This document shows, in pieces, positions 1-12,883 of a stretch of 64,000 nucleotides of DNA; positions within the stretch are counted from its first letter, which is position 1; every line of letters begins with the position of its first letter. The notes under the pieces were generated by a model. That model saw nothing but the letters and a program-made list of their open reading frames with translations. It was not told the origin of the DNA and made no database searches. The translations under genes and the position numbers were made by a program. Origin of the DNA: Sipunculus nudus (Eukaryota > Annelida > Sipuncula > Golfingiida > Sipunculidae); the NCBI GenBank assembly GCA_026874595.1, contig CM049312.1, positions 72,259,929 to 72,323,928 of the forward strand, written 5' to 3'.

Positions 1-1900
1 CAAAAAACCTCAACAATACAAATTAATATTTGACAAAAATGTTTAATATCGTTTTATAATAACCTGCTTCATTTCCAGTTCTTCTAAAAATACAATCAAC
101 TCGTAAGAAAATAGTGTGGGGAACAAAATGACTGCATATGCATAGGGTTTTTGGACATATATTTGGATTACTTAACTGACAGTTCCAGCATGTTCATATT
201 GATTGAAATAAAAACAAATTCATTGATCTAAAAAAAGCTTATATCACTATTAATACCCATCGTTATCATTTCAGAGATGACAAGATAAAAGAGTTATCTT
301 TATAATACGTACGCTCCTTACGCAGTGGTTATAATCTGCACAGTCCCAGACATCGTTTTGTGTAACCGCTACTTTCTATGGCAATACTCTCTGAGCAAGA
401 ACACCGTACAGATCACAAAATTGCAATCAGAGCACTGAAAGGGTGGAACTGCGTTGTGCGTCCAGTCCAAATTTTAAACATGCGACACCCGCTCCCGTTG
501 GTTTGATAACGCCAGGACACAAACTCTCATTGGTCTGATTCTTGGCCCATGCCTGAACGGGTGTCATACGTGATATATTTTTAAGCACATTTTTACCATT
601 TTGTTATTAAAATATGATAGCAATAAGGTAAAAAAAAGCAAATGATGTAAATGATACCAAAGCATTATGATTTTTATAGACCGTGCGTTGTTGTTTAATT
701 TGTTGCACATACAGAAGCCTGTATTTTATATAAGCCTTTCTTATCTTCATTCAACAGAAAATCAAGCAGTATGACTACGGTCAAATTCATGATAATGGAT
801 GCAAATTTATATATGATAATTATATCTCTCTCAAGAAAATATATTGTTATATGACTGCTACTACACTATTTTTGTATCAAACGTGTACCGATCATTAAAA
901 TAAGTTAACTGTCATGTTGCCGTTTTGGAATTATGCCACATTTTTGTATAAAGTGGGATTTCATGAAATTCATGGTTTATTTTAAAGAAAAATTTCAGCA
1001 CACCATGCCTTTTTTTGCCAAAACTTTGCATGCCCATAAAAAACATTTAGTAGATTCAGAATATTGGAAAATTATTGCATTAATTACGATATTAATGTAT
1101 GCAGAATCTAATTACTAACACAATTTAGTAACACTACATAAACCTCTAAATATAAGATCTTCATGTCAAAAAGAGAAACAAAACTATATTCAATGACCCT
1201 CAGATGTGTTGTTTTCATGCAGTTTAGTAGAACTGAACATAAACTATCTTTTATAGCTTAAGCAGTGTAAAATGACATTAATTCGATGATACCTACACAA
1301 ATATTACGATGTAAAAGAATATTTTGAAATAACAACTTGATTCGTCATTTCCTTGGACCATCAAATGGCACTTTTACCTGGCTTGACACAAACGGTCATT
1401 CTTTAATTATAATTCCTTTATATAAGGAATTTGCCTATAGGCACCAAAAAAATGTGAAATTCGGATACCCCAAGAGGAATTATTATGTCCGTAGCATAGT
1501 AGTTCAATACCTATGATATAAGATTATATGTTTCCATTCTGGGTAAATAAAAATGCAACCAACACTGTCCGTGTGGCACAAATAACTTTGTGCGCATGCA
1601 CATATACCTCCAGATACGTTTACCATATCTCAATTATTTTCCACACTTAAATCTTTCAAACCAGAAATAGTTAGAAAATACATATTACAATGAAGTATTT
1701 TTTTACACTAAAGAATCCTATGTTCGTCAGTCTTTTGGTCCTTTCTTGAAGGTCGACTTTTTTGTTTGGTGGCCATCCAGTCGATAGAAGCAAAAGTAAC
1801 AGCTTCTCTTGAAAATCATGTTTTATCTCCGTTACAGTTTTAAGTTTTTTAACCGCAATTACCATTTTAAAGATCAAGTTCGCCGCATGCTGTTTTTTTT
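1..1900. other. Intergenic, no gene recognised
   Basis: AT-rich sequence with only short chance reading frames. None has a recognisable domain, paired splice sites or a matching partner elsewhere in the window. No RNA gene or structured repeat was seen. Confidence 0.5.
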
Positions 1901-1917
1901 TAGTTTCATAGCCGCTA

Positions 1918-2176
1918 TCTTTGATTTTGGAGCCAAAACAAAGATTCCTCACGAAAGACGTTGTAGCTCCATCTTCATTCATCGTTTATCATTTTATGAA
2001 GTAAAAGTGTAATCACACTAGATAAAAGCTTCTTTTACATACATTCTTTTGTTTTAAATATTTACAAAGGACTTTGGCCCCAAAACAAAGGATCCTTAGG
2101 GAAGACGCCTTTGCATCCAATTCATTAATGGCTTATGGGCCACCCTTTACTATTTTATGAATTAAAATTGTAATCA
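1918..2176. repeat. Diverged two-copy direct duplication (~149-bp spacing)
   Basis: Two blocks align in the same order. Each starts near 'ga(t/c)ttTGGagCCaaaacaaag', continues through 'cctcacgaaagacg' or 'ccttagggaagacg', and ends in 'attttatgaa(g/t)taaaa(g/t)tgtaatca'. The first is about 1920-2015 and the second about 2069-2176. It is a local tandem duplication with substitutions and a small indel, and has no coding potential. Confidence 0.6.
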
Positions 2177-2689
2177 TTTTTGGAAAAACTTTTTTTTCTT
2201 TTTCTTTCTTTTTTTTCTCCTTCTTATCCGATGTCTCAGTAATTCATTTTCTTTATTTTTTTTTCATCATTGACATCGGAAAGCAAAATTGTATTGATTG
2301 TTTTAACACAGAACATATGTATGATAGAATGTTAACAAAACATATCTACTTTAGAGCATTATTGATTAATCTTGTTTGGATAACACAATGTTTTAATATT
2401 TAAATGTTCACCCAATAAACCTTCCTTATGTTCCTTGAAGCCTTGGATATTCACGATATTCATCGTATTGTTTGATGGACCATTGTCTGCCACAATGTAA
2501 TATAAAAACAAATTTTATCCCTGTTCTTATGAAACATGTGTACCTATATGTTTACATGGCTATCTTTACCTTTTTACATAAGAATACACACATAGCAGGG
2601 AAGTCTGAAGTAATATATAATGTAAAGTCTTTTAATTTATTGATATTACTATTACACTACAGAGTGTGTATGTTTATGGTGTTGTATTA

Positions 2690-3710
2690 AGAAGACTGTT
2701 AATGTTTTAATATAACGGTTTCCATTTTTCAATATAGTTTTTCTCCTGTCCTTTTTTTCGCAAAGATATTTTTCTACAATTTAATTCAAATAAAATCTTT
2801 TCCATAAAAGAATTTAAAGAGATCTGTTTCTTTGAGCATTTTCTTGTATGTATGAATTTGTTCCACAAAGTGATAAGAAAATTGAGGTTGTTACGATATT
2901 TTACCGTGTCATTTTCGTAACACCCAAACATAATTTCTCTTATATTAACTGAAAACGTGCAAAATTTTAATTTTCTCTAGAAGTCAATTATAGTCATAGA
3001 GTCCATTGTCAGCTAAGTTCTTGCGATGCAACCTCTCTTTAAATGGGATTATCCGATGCAAAAATTTAAAATGAAAGTCTGTCTTCATACTATACAAGTA
3101 CCGGTTTGGGTCACCAATGTATCATTTGAATTGCTCAAAATATATATTGTACTCCTGTTGCCAGTATATTTATGCAGTAGGTTCTTCATATTTTGGTTAT
3201 ATTAACAAATTGTAAAATGTTTTTATTTGCTTTGCAGGAAACGGAGATTGTTATTGGAAGTATTCTGAAGATTATTTTCAGCCAGGTCTTGACTTGAATA
3301 TTATTTGCCTGTTCTCTTAAAATATCATTCCACAGTTTTGGTATTGCTTTAAGGAAGCTGTGATATTCAAGAAAATTAGATTTTACGTTATATTGCTCAG
3401 TAAACTGATCGAGAGTAGAGAAGTGTCCATGTTCATCCAGGATATCATGCATATACTTTATTCCACGTTTATACCAATGACTGTGGAAAATCCCTTGTTG
3501 ATAGAAAGTTGAAGTGATTTGTGGATTATACCATGTTAATTCATGCTTTACATTTCTCGCATTTGTTGATGGAATCTACGATTTTGTTTCTTTGGGAGAT
3601 CTGAAAATACTTTGATAAAAAAGGTTGCATTACAGGCGGTATAATAAAACCACAACGACTTGAAAGGATGCCTGTTATTTTCATAGATTTGTCCCCCATG
3701 TATGATTATA
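2690..3710 (-). mobile_element. LINE (L1/Tx1-type) 3' fragment, decayed
   Basis: Minus-strand translations broken by stops and frameshifts match the region after the RT in L1/Tx1-like ORF2. At 3452-3186 there is a 'DILDEHGHF...NFLEYHSF' block. Near 3090-2980 there is an 'FKFLHRIIPFKERLHRKN' block of the C-terminal zinc-finger region. At 2931-2707 there is the extreme C-terminus, with 'LWNKFIHTRKCSKKQ'. Neither endonuclease nor RT core is present, so this is a 5'-truncated copy, the usual product of incomplete target-primed insertion. It lies just downstream of and in the same orientation as the larger copy at 4.0-8.8 kb. They may be one rearranged insertion or two insertions. Confidence 0.65.
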
Positions 3711-4446
3711 TCAAGCCTTCAATTAATGGCATATCCCCATTGTTAATTCGCTTTATCATATTTAATTTCATAACTTTATTTTGGGTTTCAATGTTTGGCA
3801 GTTAAGCCCCCGCATTATTTATTGTTTAATCATGACATTATGTTTTAGCTTTGACGTTTTGCGATTCCATGAAAATGAATTTATCAATTTTTGAGCTTCT
3901 TTCATATAAGTAGCAAAAATATCAAACACTGACATACAGTATATTAACTGTGACAATCAAAGTGTTTTAGCAATTAAGATTTTACCTCTTAAGGCAAGGG
4001 ACCGCTGTTTCCATAATCATAACAAAGTTTTTAGAATTAAAAAAAAAATATTTTTATTGACATTTCTAACATATATATACAAACAAATATCACACATGAT
4101 AGACACGTTAACATTACATAACAATGACAGACAACGTGACGATGTGACAATACATTCTTCAATTGGCATACATTAGACAACACAAGGCATCAGTGTAAAA
4201 AGTGCTTACATTACATTTGAACAATGTTTTACTTATTCATTAACATCAGTATTTCTAATTTTTTTCTACATTGTTCTTTTTAATTACAGGTCGATAAAAC
4301 AAAGAAAATTAATCTAACATATGTAATTATCAGTTGGTATGTAATGTTTTCCTACAAATATGGGAGCAGCTTTTCCCATTTTTCAGATGTACGCACAATT
4401 ACTCTTTTTTTCTGAGCTATAATATATTCTATTTACTGTAGGTATT

Positions 4447-4812
4447 TCAACCTATTTTTCTGAAAGTTTCGAACAGGTTAATATTTTCTTCACCTCTGTT
4501 CTGATATAGAGTCATTTTGTATGTTATAATCAGTTGATTGAGCAACAAATGTTTCTGAATTGGAATCATTCCAAACAGAATAACAGTAATTTCATAGTCT
4601 GGGAAACTTAAATTGCATGATTTCATCCAAGACTGTTTTTGAAGATATAAATTTCTAGAGACAAAACATATATAAAAAAGTTGTGTAATTATTTCTTCGT
4701 AAAGGTGACAATATGAACAACGTGGACTGCCAACAAGTTTCCACTTAAATAGCCAGTAGTTTACAGGTAAATAATTATGTATGATTTTGAACTGAAACTC
4801 TCTGCTATACAT
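4447..4812 (-). pseudogene. LINE ORF2 C-terminal zinc-finger region remnant
   Basis: 121 codons contain 'FQFKIIHNYLPVNYWLFKWK', then 'RCSYCHLYEEIITQLFYIC'. This is the C..C...E...H/Q..F..C pattern that follows the RT in L1/Tx1 ORF2 proteins. It is homologous to the fragment near 3.0-3.1 kb, which shows that two copies of the 3' region are present. Confidence 0.75.
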
Positions 4813-5269
4813 ATCCAGAGAAACTTTATGTACTGTATAATAAAACTGTTTAAAATCTTCATAACTATGTAATCCTGTAATATCTTACCAATTAACCAGA
4901 GTAGTTGGCGTGGTGGTTCTCTGACTGATCAAAACATTAGGCCTATATACCCAGTTAGATGTAATATCTGTAAATTTGTTCTTTAACATTATACTCCATG
5001 GTTTCAGTTTCGTTATTGCAAAATGTTATACCAAGCGTATTCAATTTTCCAGTTGTCCATCTGACAGGAACATCTCCATATATTTTGCCGGCTCGGCATC
5101 CTAGCCACCTGGCTTCAGTTTTACCATTATCCGCCTTCAGACCGGAATATTTCTCAAAACATTTTAATGTTTCAAGGATATTTTACCCGATTCTATATCA
5201 GCTACAAAGCAGGTTGTGTCATCGGCCATCTGCGAAAGCTTAATTACATTTCGATCAATTCTTTTTCCT

Positions 5270-5734
5270 TTAATCGATTTGGGTTTTTTTTCTTATATTA
5301 ACCGCAAATAGTTCCACTGCTAATACAAATATTATAGGGGATAATGGACATCCTTGTCGGACTCCCCTTTGTATTTCAAAGTGACACGATATATGTCCAT
5401 TATTGTGAACGCAACTGTTTATGTCTGTATACATTATTTTGACCCAATTAGAAAATTTTTCAGGTATATTAAACTCTTGTGAGGTTTGCCACAAGAACGG
5501 CCATTCTAAAGTGCCAAAAGCCTTTTCCAGGTCGATTAGTAAAAGAAAATTGGGGATTAAGTAATTTTTTATATATTTTTTTATATATTTATCATATCTT
5601 TTATTGTTCTTATTTTTTTCAATTATGTATCTCCTTGGGACGTATCCTGTTTGGTTCGGATGTATCAATGATGGTAAAAATTGTTTTAATCTGTTTGAAA
5701 GTACTTTTATATAATATTTTGTAATCCACTGCAA
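5270..5734 (-). pseudogene. LINE reverse transcriptase core remnant
   Basis: The longest open stretch of the element is 154 codons. It contains 'IHPNQTGYVPRRYI' (RT block 1-2), 'LLLIDLEKAFGTLEWPFLW' (block A, with the first catalytic Asp in 'LIDLEKAF') and 'GVRQGCPLSPIIFVLAVEL' (block B). It stops before the 'YADD' block expected next downstream, and later residues are frameshifted. Block order and spacing are typical of L1/Tx1-type RT. It is broken and therefore non-functional. Confidence 0.85.
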
Positions 5735-6479
5735 GTAAAGATATCGGTCTCCAGTTTTTTAATAGTCGTTTGTCCTTATCTTTCTTTGACAAAAGTGAAA
5801 TGATGCCTCTTTTCTGTTTCGTGGAAAGGAACCCAGTGAAATATTAATACTTAGATTGATAGAAAAAAATATATTCCCAGAAACACAGATAAAATTAGGA
5901 TGTAAAACCATCCATACCCGGGCTTTTATTTGGCTTATATTATCTAAGGGCTTTTTGACATTCGGAGACAGTTATGGGCTTTTCATGCTTTTTCATATCG
6001 GTTTCATTTAACTTAACAATATTATTTTGATTAAAAAAGGGTCTGTTTAATAAATCAATATGGTTTCCCTTAGATTTATAAAGATTACTATAATAATTTT
6101 TACATTCCTGTAAAATCTTGGGCCGGTCAAAAATAAAATATATATATTTAGTATTTTTCTCGCCTTCTTCAAACCATCGCTGCCTAGAGCGAACTATGCA
6201 AACCTTTGTTTTTTTATTCCAATATGCTGTTAAGCTTTACTTTAACATCGTTTAATTTGACTACTGACTAATATCATCAGGATTTGCATCGGTTATTTCA
6301 CCAAGTATGTTAAGTTCCATCTGCAGATCTTGTTCGATCTTTTTTCTTTGTTTATTTCGTCTTATAGAAAATTAATAAGTGTGGCCCCTGATCTCACACT
6401 TAACAGTGTCCCCTACAGTATTTTATTCAAAACATCTTTTTATTTAATCTTCAAATCTGTTAAAAGTGTTTTTATTAAT

Positions 6480-7262
6480 TCAACATAGTAATCATCTGTG
6501 AGGAGTTCATTACTAAAATTCCAGTAGCTTGGTCCTCTTTACTGGTTCAGGCTACCTTGTAATGATAAAGTAATCATTGTATGGTCTGAAAGAGGCGACA
6601 ATACAAAGTTTTTAATGTAAGGCATAAAAGTGTCCAAAACTAAAATAATTATCTAACCTGGAAGCCACTGTGGGGTTAAGTTGAATTCATGTATATGCTG
6701 TTTAATCAGGATCCAATCGTCGCCATACATCGATTTAAGAGAAATCTTTTATTAATTTAAACATACTTGTTGCTGGTTTACTTTTCATTTCCTTCCGGCC
6801 TCCTCTTTATCTTTCTGGTATTTCAACACAATATTAAAATCTCCCCCGATTAAAAGTGCCTTATCTGTAAAGAGATTTAAGTATTTTCGCAATTTACCAA
6901 TAGTCATTATTTATTCTTATGCCCGGTCAGTAGTAGGAAAATAAACATTAACTAATACAAAAGCAGTGTCATCCATTGAACATTCTAACAATAGGATACG
7001 ACCACATTAATCTCTTACCACATGACTGACAGAAACATTAATATCATTAGTATACAGAACTGCAACACCTTTACTATTGTGTGTGTCGTGACAAAATATG
7101 ATATTTGAATTCCATTCTTGACACCACAACATTTCATCCCTCTGTTGGCTGTGGGTTTCTTGTAAAAAAGTAATGCACGTTTTGGAACCTCTCAACCAAG
7201 TTAACAATTTTCGTCTTTTTAAATATATCCTGAATTCCCTTCACGTTGAGGCTATTTAATCG
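6480..7262 (-). pseudogene. LINE endonuclease (APE-type) remnant
   Basis: The minus strand at 7207-7007 reads 'TFLQETHS' and 'GVAVLYTNDI', the 'lQETH' and 'GvavL' motifs of apurinic-like LINE endonucleases. Near 6590-6480, 'SDHTMITLSL' followed by 'RGPSYWNFSNELL' matches the 'SDH' catalytic end and the linker into the RT. The blocks lie in different frames with stops between them. In an intact element this domain nicks the target DNA to prime reverse transcription. Confidence 0.7.
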
Positions 7263-7749
7263 GAAGTTGAATGACATATATACTTATAAGTATCAACAAG
7301 ATGTTCAAAATCTTCCTCATAGCAACTAACAGATACGGTCTTGGATTTTTACCTTATTTAATCAAACCATACTTTCGATTTATTTCATATTTGTCTGTCA
7401 CATATTTATATATTTGTGTCGAGATTTCATTATTATATTGTAGCGGTTGGACGCTTCAGGTGGATATTTCATCTTGTTTTTAATTTGCTTATCCAAATGA
7501 ATTTGTTCGTTCATAATAGTAACAGCCTCTTGGTTTTAAATGTAAATTTGAATATAAAAGAATTGGATTTGTTGATTTTAGAAAATACCAAAGATAAGGG
7601 GCAAAGTCAGTAAAGATGCGAAAGAATAATCGGTATAACGCCAAGATGGATCGGCTCCACTGAGATACATATAATATATCAAACTATAGAAAATATAAAC
7701 CTGAGAAAGAAAAAAATTTAACATATATGCATATTTTAGATGTATGATA

Positions 7750-8749
7750 TATGCTTATTGAGTCGACGTAACGCAGTCATATTGTAAGATTTGGGATAAC
7801 TGGGTAGGCGGATTCCTTTGGAGCTCCTCAGCCCATTTTGCCAGCGCACGTAGAATGTTGTAACTTCATATGTGGCCCTGGAAATCTCGGACTACAATAT
7901 TGCCGTCGGATGTTCAGAAGTCGTTGATTAACTGGTCTTTCTTCAAATTCCTGGCAATCTTCAACATCTCTTGTCTCGTTTTTGCCAGATTCTCTTTACT
8001 GTATATGTTTTTTGCTTCACCCACAAATTTCAGTTTATTTTTTGCTTTTTACACCTTTGATTTTGTTTTATAGGATATGAATTTAACCAAAATCGGTCTG
8101 GGTTTGCTTTCTTGATTTTCTTGTTTAAGTCTCCCGACCCGATGAGACCTATCGATGTCGGACTCGACGATGTCTTACTTCAGTTGTTTATTTAGGAAGT
8201 CCACTACTTTTTATCAATGTCCTAGTCTTTGTTTTCCTCCCCATAGTTCGTAATTCTTAAAGAAGTACGACAAGAATATTGACTTTGATGGTCAAACTGA
8301 TTATGCAAGTCTTCCACTATGTGATTAAGACACTGCACCCTTTCCTCTAGACCAACAACCCGTTCCTCCAGTTATTTTGTCTTAGCACAGACTGCCGAAT
8401 CTACATTTTTACGCAATATGCACTACATCCGTTGCTAAGGCTTCCATTAAAACATGTGTAAATTTCCGGGATTCAGCTGACCAAGGGGCTCACTCTATTC
8501 TATAACACTTACAACCGTCTCAGTCAGTACCTGTAATGAGGGTCGGTCTTCCGACTCAACAAGTGATACTGCGTGTTCCTGAAGAATTTGCTTTTTAATT
8601 GTCCGTGTGGGAGGACTGGATGAGAAATCGCTCAAACTTTGCTTTCCAGTATCGTTTGTTTTGGTTTTGATTTAACTAGGTCCAGACATTGCGTCAGATG
8701 AACCTCTGTTTTTACCCTGTGACCCCTTGTTAGTAATTCGTCCGGTCAT
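7750..8749 (-). pseudogene. LINE ORF1 remnant
   Basis: From an ATG at 8749 the minus strand reads 'MTGRITNKGSQGKNRGSSDA', a basic low-complexity N-terminus, followed by stop codons. Near 8060-7830 it reads 'YSKENLAKTRQEMLKIARNL' and then 'DGNIVVRDFQGHI'. That resembles the C-terminal nucleic-acid-binding part of many LINE ORF1 proteins, which have a '(T/A)K.R.EL...AR.LK' helix followed by 'W..DGkI.vkd..gki'. Several in-frame stops make it a pseudogene. In active elements ORF1p coats the RNA in the ribonucleoprotein particle. Confidence 0.55.
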
Positions 8750-8830
8750 TGTGGGCTTTGAATAGAAATCGTTCTATTTATGGCAGGCGTGTGCATGATA
8801 TAAAGGCCAGCGAAGCGTAAAGATCTCGTT

Positions 8831-11800
8831 GAGTCAGGGCTAAGCTGTCGTTCCGCATTTAATGAATTAATAAAGAAACAAACCTTAACACGTTTTTCTG
8901 GCTACTAAATACACTTAATATGTGATTGTCCAAAATTAAATGGTATTTCATTAATCATGCAAATGTAAATGTGTCTCTTAATTTGGGATATGTTACATGT
9001 GCCCTCGGATAGAAACTAATGTATCCTATATATTTAAAATAATGAGTATTTCTGTATTATACAAGGTGAAAACTGGGTCATACAAAGAGCAAAGTTGTCA
9101 GCTATCACTAAATAAGATGCAATGATTTGCTATGGCACCTTTTCGACTCCCCTCAACACAGGCCCATTGTGGTCTACGTGGCATATGCACTACTTCTCGC
9201 CGAGTGACCAAGTTTAGTTGTCTTTACAGATATTTGAGTATTAATACACCTATTTTCACAACATATGTATTGGAAACAGTACTCACAATATATATATAAC
9301 GCCTATTGTCACCTTGTGCTAGTACAACACGAAAATATTATTCAGAAACAGCGGAGCAGATCCAACATACAGCCTACTCCTGAAGCGCCGTTTTGGGAAA
9401 AACTTAATTTGCAGCCACTCTATAAATTTTCTAATGATTTCCAGACTCCATATTGGATATGGCGACAAAAAAAATTGCGGTAGGAAGAAAAGGTGGCATC
9501 ACCTTGATTCTTGATTTATGGCGTCTTTATCAAATTATCAAATAAAATTGATATCATACCCAACGTCACACCTATGTCTGGTATTTCCCCGACTATTAGA
9601 AAAACCCTAGGTAGTCTTGGCATACGTTCAGGCCAGGTTGCGAAAGCTGACCAACCGAAATAACGACTTTCAGAAAATTTTCTGTCAGATAAAACACACA
9701 AACTGTGTATGTAATATTTGTGTAAGTATATTTAAGTGCGTATGTTGAATTAAGATTTATAAGTACACGTAACAGGTAATAATGTTTTCTGAAGCTTACC
9801 AAAGATTGAACCTAAAAGTAGCAAGCATCAGATGATTGGTGATAGAAAATCTACACTAGGTCATACTCTTCCTTATTCTATCTGTAATAGGCAGGACACA
9901 AATTTATGTTTATTTGGATCGCTCAAATGGGTCCTATTGTTTTCAACATTGCCGAGTGTTAGTTCCGTGCAGGCACTGCAATAGTGGAAAAAGATACACC
10001 GGTTTATATACTGGCGAAGCCTTCTTTTATTTACAGTTTCCTATTCCTTATCCCTGGACACCTATGGTCTAATAATATAATTGGTAAAGATCTCCTACGT
10101 TAGTCATAACTCCTTGAAACCTTCCTATTTTTCACCTTTTCAAAGGCCTCCAAAAACGTTTAAATGTATCCAGGTGTAAGATTAGGCTACATAATAAAAG
10201 AACGTTTAGACGCAGCAGAATAAATGTTATAACGAAAGAAATTAATGCGTATAAGAATTTGCATTGGATTGGATTTAAAAGAAAGATAAGTATCATATGA
10301 AACAAATCTTGGTGGCCGATGTGGCATCTTAGAGACATCATGGTTTGTAACTTCTTTCACCAGCAGGAGGAGTCTGAAAGCCGTTATGCATCAGCTTCAT
10401 CTAATTTGCGAAAAATGCACATAGAGTAAATTGTATGGAAATTTCATTTGATCGTTCTTTCAGGGGAAGGATGCCCAGTTTGCTGCGGTACACAATACTC
10501 TACGGACTACCGGTATCAATACGTAATTCGTAATGCTTGTTCCTAATAATTGTTTCGTGGCACTGATAATATGTTCCAAGATTGACTCTTTCACTTTCTA
10601 CTAACTTTAACAAGAAATAATCAGTCTCCTTCCAGAACCCAGAAAAGTTTCATTAAACTATACTTGAAAGTCAAGCTCTCGCTTACGTGTTTTTTCTTAT
10701 TAACACTTTCAACCAGGGATTGGGAAAGATAACGAATAAACCATTGCTTTAGCGCCAGGTACTGCAAACGGCAAAAAAATCTTTACTCATTTCAGAAGGA
10801 GCCACCCTCTGCAGCAAGTGTTGTTTGACGATGCCACACCTGACAAATCACTTTAAGTACTCAGCCGTTGCTTGAATAAAACAAAACAACTAAAGATTGT
10901 CATGAGAGCGATTGATGCAGTATATCTTGATTGTTCTCTTACATCTGACGCTCTTATCCTATTTATTTGGAAACGGAATCAATTAATAGTATATAATGGA
11001 AAAGGTCTGCTACTACAATAATATTTTCTGAGGATTTATTTTCCTAAGATTTGTTGTTTGCAGGTCCCTTCTCACTCTGACCACTTACAAAACGCCCTTG
11101 TTTATTTGACGTTAAACCAATGTGGTGAAAAAAAAAGAAATTGATGACCTAGAACAGGCCATAATATAGAAATAACCGTTAGAAAAAAATATCCCATTTC
11201 AAAATCAAAAGATATTTAATGACGGTAAGATATTACATCATCCAACAGAACTTACCTCGGAATTCAGAGAAGAATCGCTATAGATTTTGCCTTTAATTTG
11301 GAAGGCCTCCTCTACAACCAGTGGTTGCTTAACGTTTATCAATCACAAAAGTAATATTTTGTGATTGGAAGAACCAAAAACTGACTCATTGTGGAAAGAA
11401 GCAAAAAATGAATATGTACGTCGTCCAAGATGTATAATAAGAAAATCCGGCTTCATATAGTATTCTATTTAAATGACTTTATTCTAATGAAAAAATTAAA
11501 AGTATATATATATATTGTCTCGCTAGCTTTTCTAGTGAAGCGTTTGGAACGCCGGACGTACGCCACCTACATGGGATCGAATCTGGGATCGGCCAATATT
11601 TTCCCCTTTCAAACTGTTTATGTACATATATTTCTAATTTGTGGAAATATAATAATTACACCTTTGTTATTTCTTATGTGTCCTTTTGGTAAGAGAGAAA
11701 ATACATCAGACTGTAGGTACAATATTATCAATTACTGTTTACCTTGTTGAGCTGAGAGTACGAGACATTGCAGTAATATTTGTTGTTACGGTTTTGGAAT

Positions 11801-12240
11801 AACATGGTCGTTGCATTCATAAAAGCAAGTACTGAAGTACACTTGTCGCTATTACTATGTACATACAAACATTCGCAAAGGCGAAGATCCTATAAAGGCA
11901 TTTTTATTTCCGAACATTTTAAAGTCAATGCAATCATCAAATGCCTTTAAATAACAGGAGCAATATCTAACGGCAACATATTTATATCACAATTTTGCTT
12001 AACTGCATGTTTTATCTTAGCGTTCTAGAACAAACAATTTACGGACATTAAAGGGAAAAAAATGATCCTACTCAAATACATAATGACGTGCATTTATGAC
12101 TATGGTTTTGATATATATTTGATAACGAGACATAATATTTTGAATATCAATAACAGTACCAGTCTGTTTACAAAAATAAATACATCATGGGGTTACAACA
12201 TTGTCCAAAGCAACTCAAGGTCAATGAAAATCAAGTCCAT
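8831..12240. other. Intergenic, no gene recognised
   Basis: About 3.4 kb upstream of the LINE and 3' of paralogue A. Only short frames without recognisable domains were found. Near 11,565-11,600 a 'gggatcgaatctggg' stretch resembles a tRNA B box, but no convincing A box accompanies it. Confidence 0.4.
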
Positions 12241-12242
12241 AT

Positions 12243-12475
12243 TCACTCTTGCGGAATGTAATATCCAGCCCTTCTATCAGACTTGGATTTGAGTTTTTCC
12301 TCATTAAGTACTTCTCTGTTCATCCAGCAGGTATTCGAGGTGTCTGAGAATGTAAATCTTTCACCAAGTTTCAATTTGACACAGAGCGGCACGTGATATT
12401 CGATTCACTGCAAGCAAAGGGACGGAATCTTGGTGAAGAACAGTTCTCTGGATTGTAGTGTCCACTTGCTTATCT
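12243..12475 (-). pseudogene. Paralogue A exon 3: broken PAN/apple exon
   Basis: This is the third exon expected for paralogue A. It starts after a plausible AG acceptor at 12,476-12,477 and reads 'KWTLQSRELF', aligning with the 'KWILTSREF' start of the D and E PAN exons. The first frame hits TGA at 12,407-12,405. A second frame resumes with 'AVNRISRAALCQIETW' and hits TGA at 12,363-12,361. A third frame continues 'ERFTFSDTSNTCWMNREVL' through 'DRRAGYYIPQE' to a stop at 12,243. Two frame changes are therefore needed to follow the family sequence. The cysteine pattern is still visible, so the loss looks fairly recent. If spliced, it would give a truncated protein. Confidence 0.75.
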
Positions 12476-12519
12476 CTTTATGGAAAGGGTAGAAGTTAGA
12501 TGAATATCGTACATATAAT

Positions 12520-12522
<3 letters not shown>

Positions 12523-12570
<48 letters not shown>
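12523..12570. repeat. (AT)n microsatellite
   Basis: About 24 uninterrupted AT units inside intron 2 of paralogue A. Confidence 0.95.
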
Positions 12571-12577
<7 letters not shown>

Positions 12578-12883
12578 AGATGAACAGGTTACAATATTAT
12601 AAAAGAACGAACGATATGATAAACAAAAGGAATAATTGTAAATCAAATTTGAAGACAGATCAAATATTAAATGTATAAACAATGTCTTTCTATATTAAAT
12701 ATCATTTTAGCATATGCATAGAAGGAATTAATTTTTTTGTCGACATAAAAGGAATTTTAAATAAATAATGATATTTATTGTTTATATTGACATGGACAAT
12801 AACTCCATGCATTGGCATCGATTATTTGTTGGTTTTTGCTTATTAGTATGTGCGACAGTTATATCCGTTGTAATGTGACTTAC

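Larger units (their letters stand above)
4040..8830 (-). mobile_element. Near full-length L1/Tx1-type LINE, inactivated
   Basis: Reading down the minus strand, the order is that of an L1/Tx1 clade element. It has ORF1 (from 8749), an APE-type endonuclease (about 7260-6480), RT (5734-5270) and the C-terminal Cys-containing region (4812-4447). The 3' end near 4040 is A/T-rich with an AATAAA-like motif. Every domain carries stops or frameshifts, so it cannot encode active proteins. The order and spacing support one ancient insertion. The clade is inferred from the domain set and motif style, not from a phylogeny. Target-site duplications were not identified. Confidence 0.75.
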
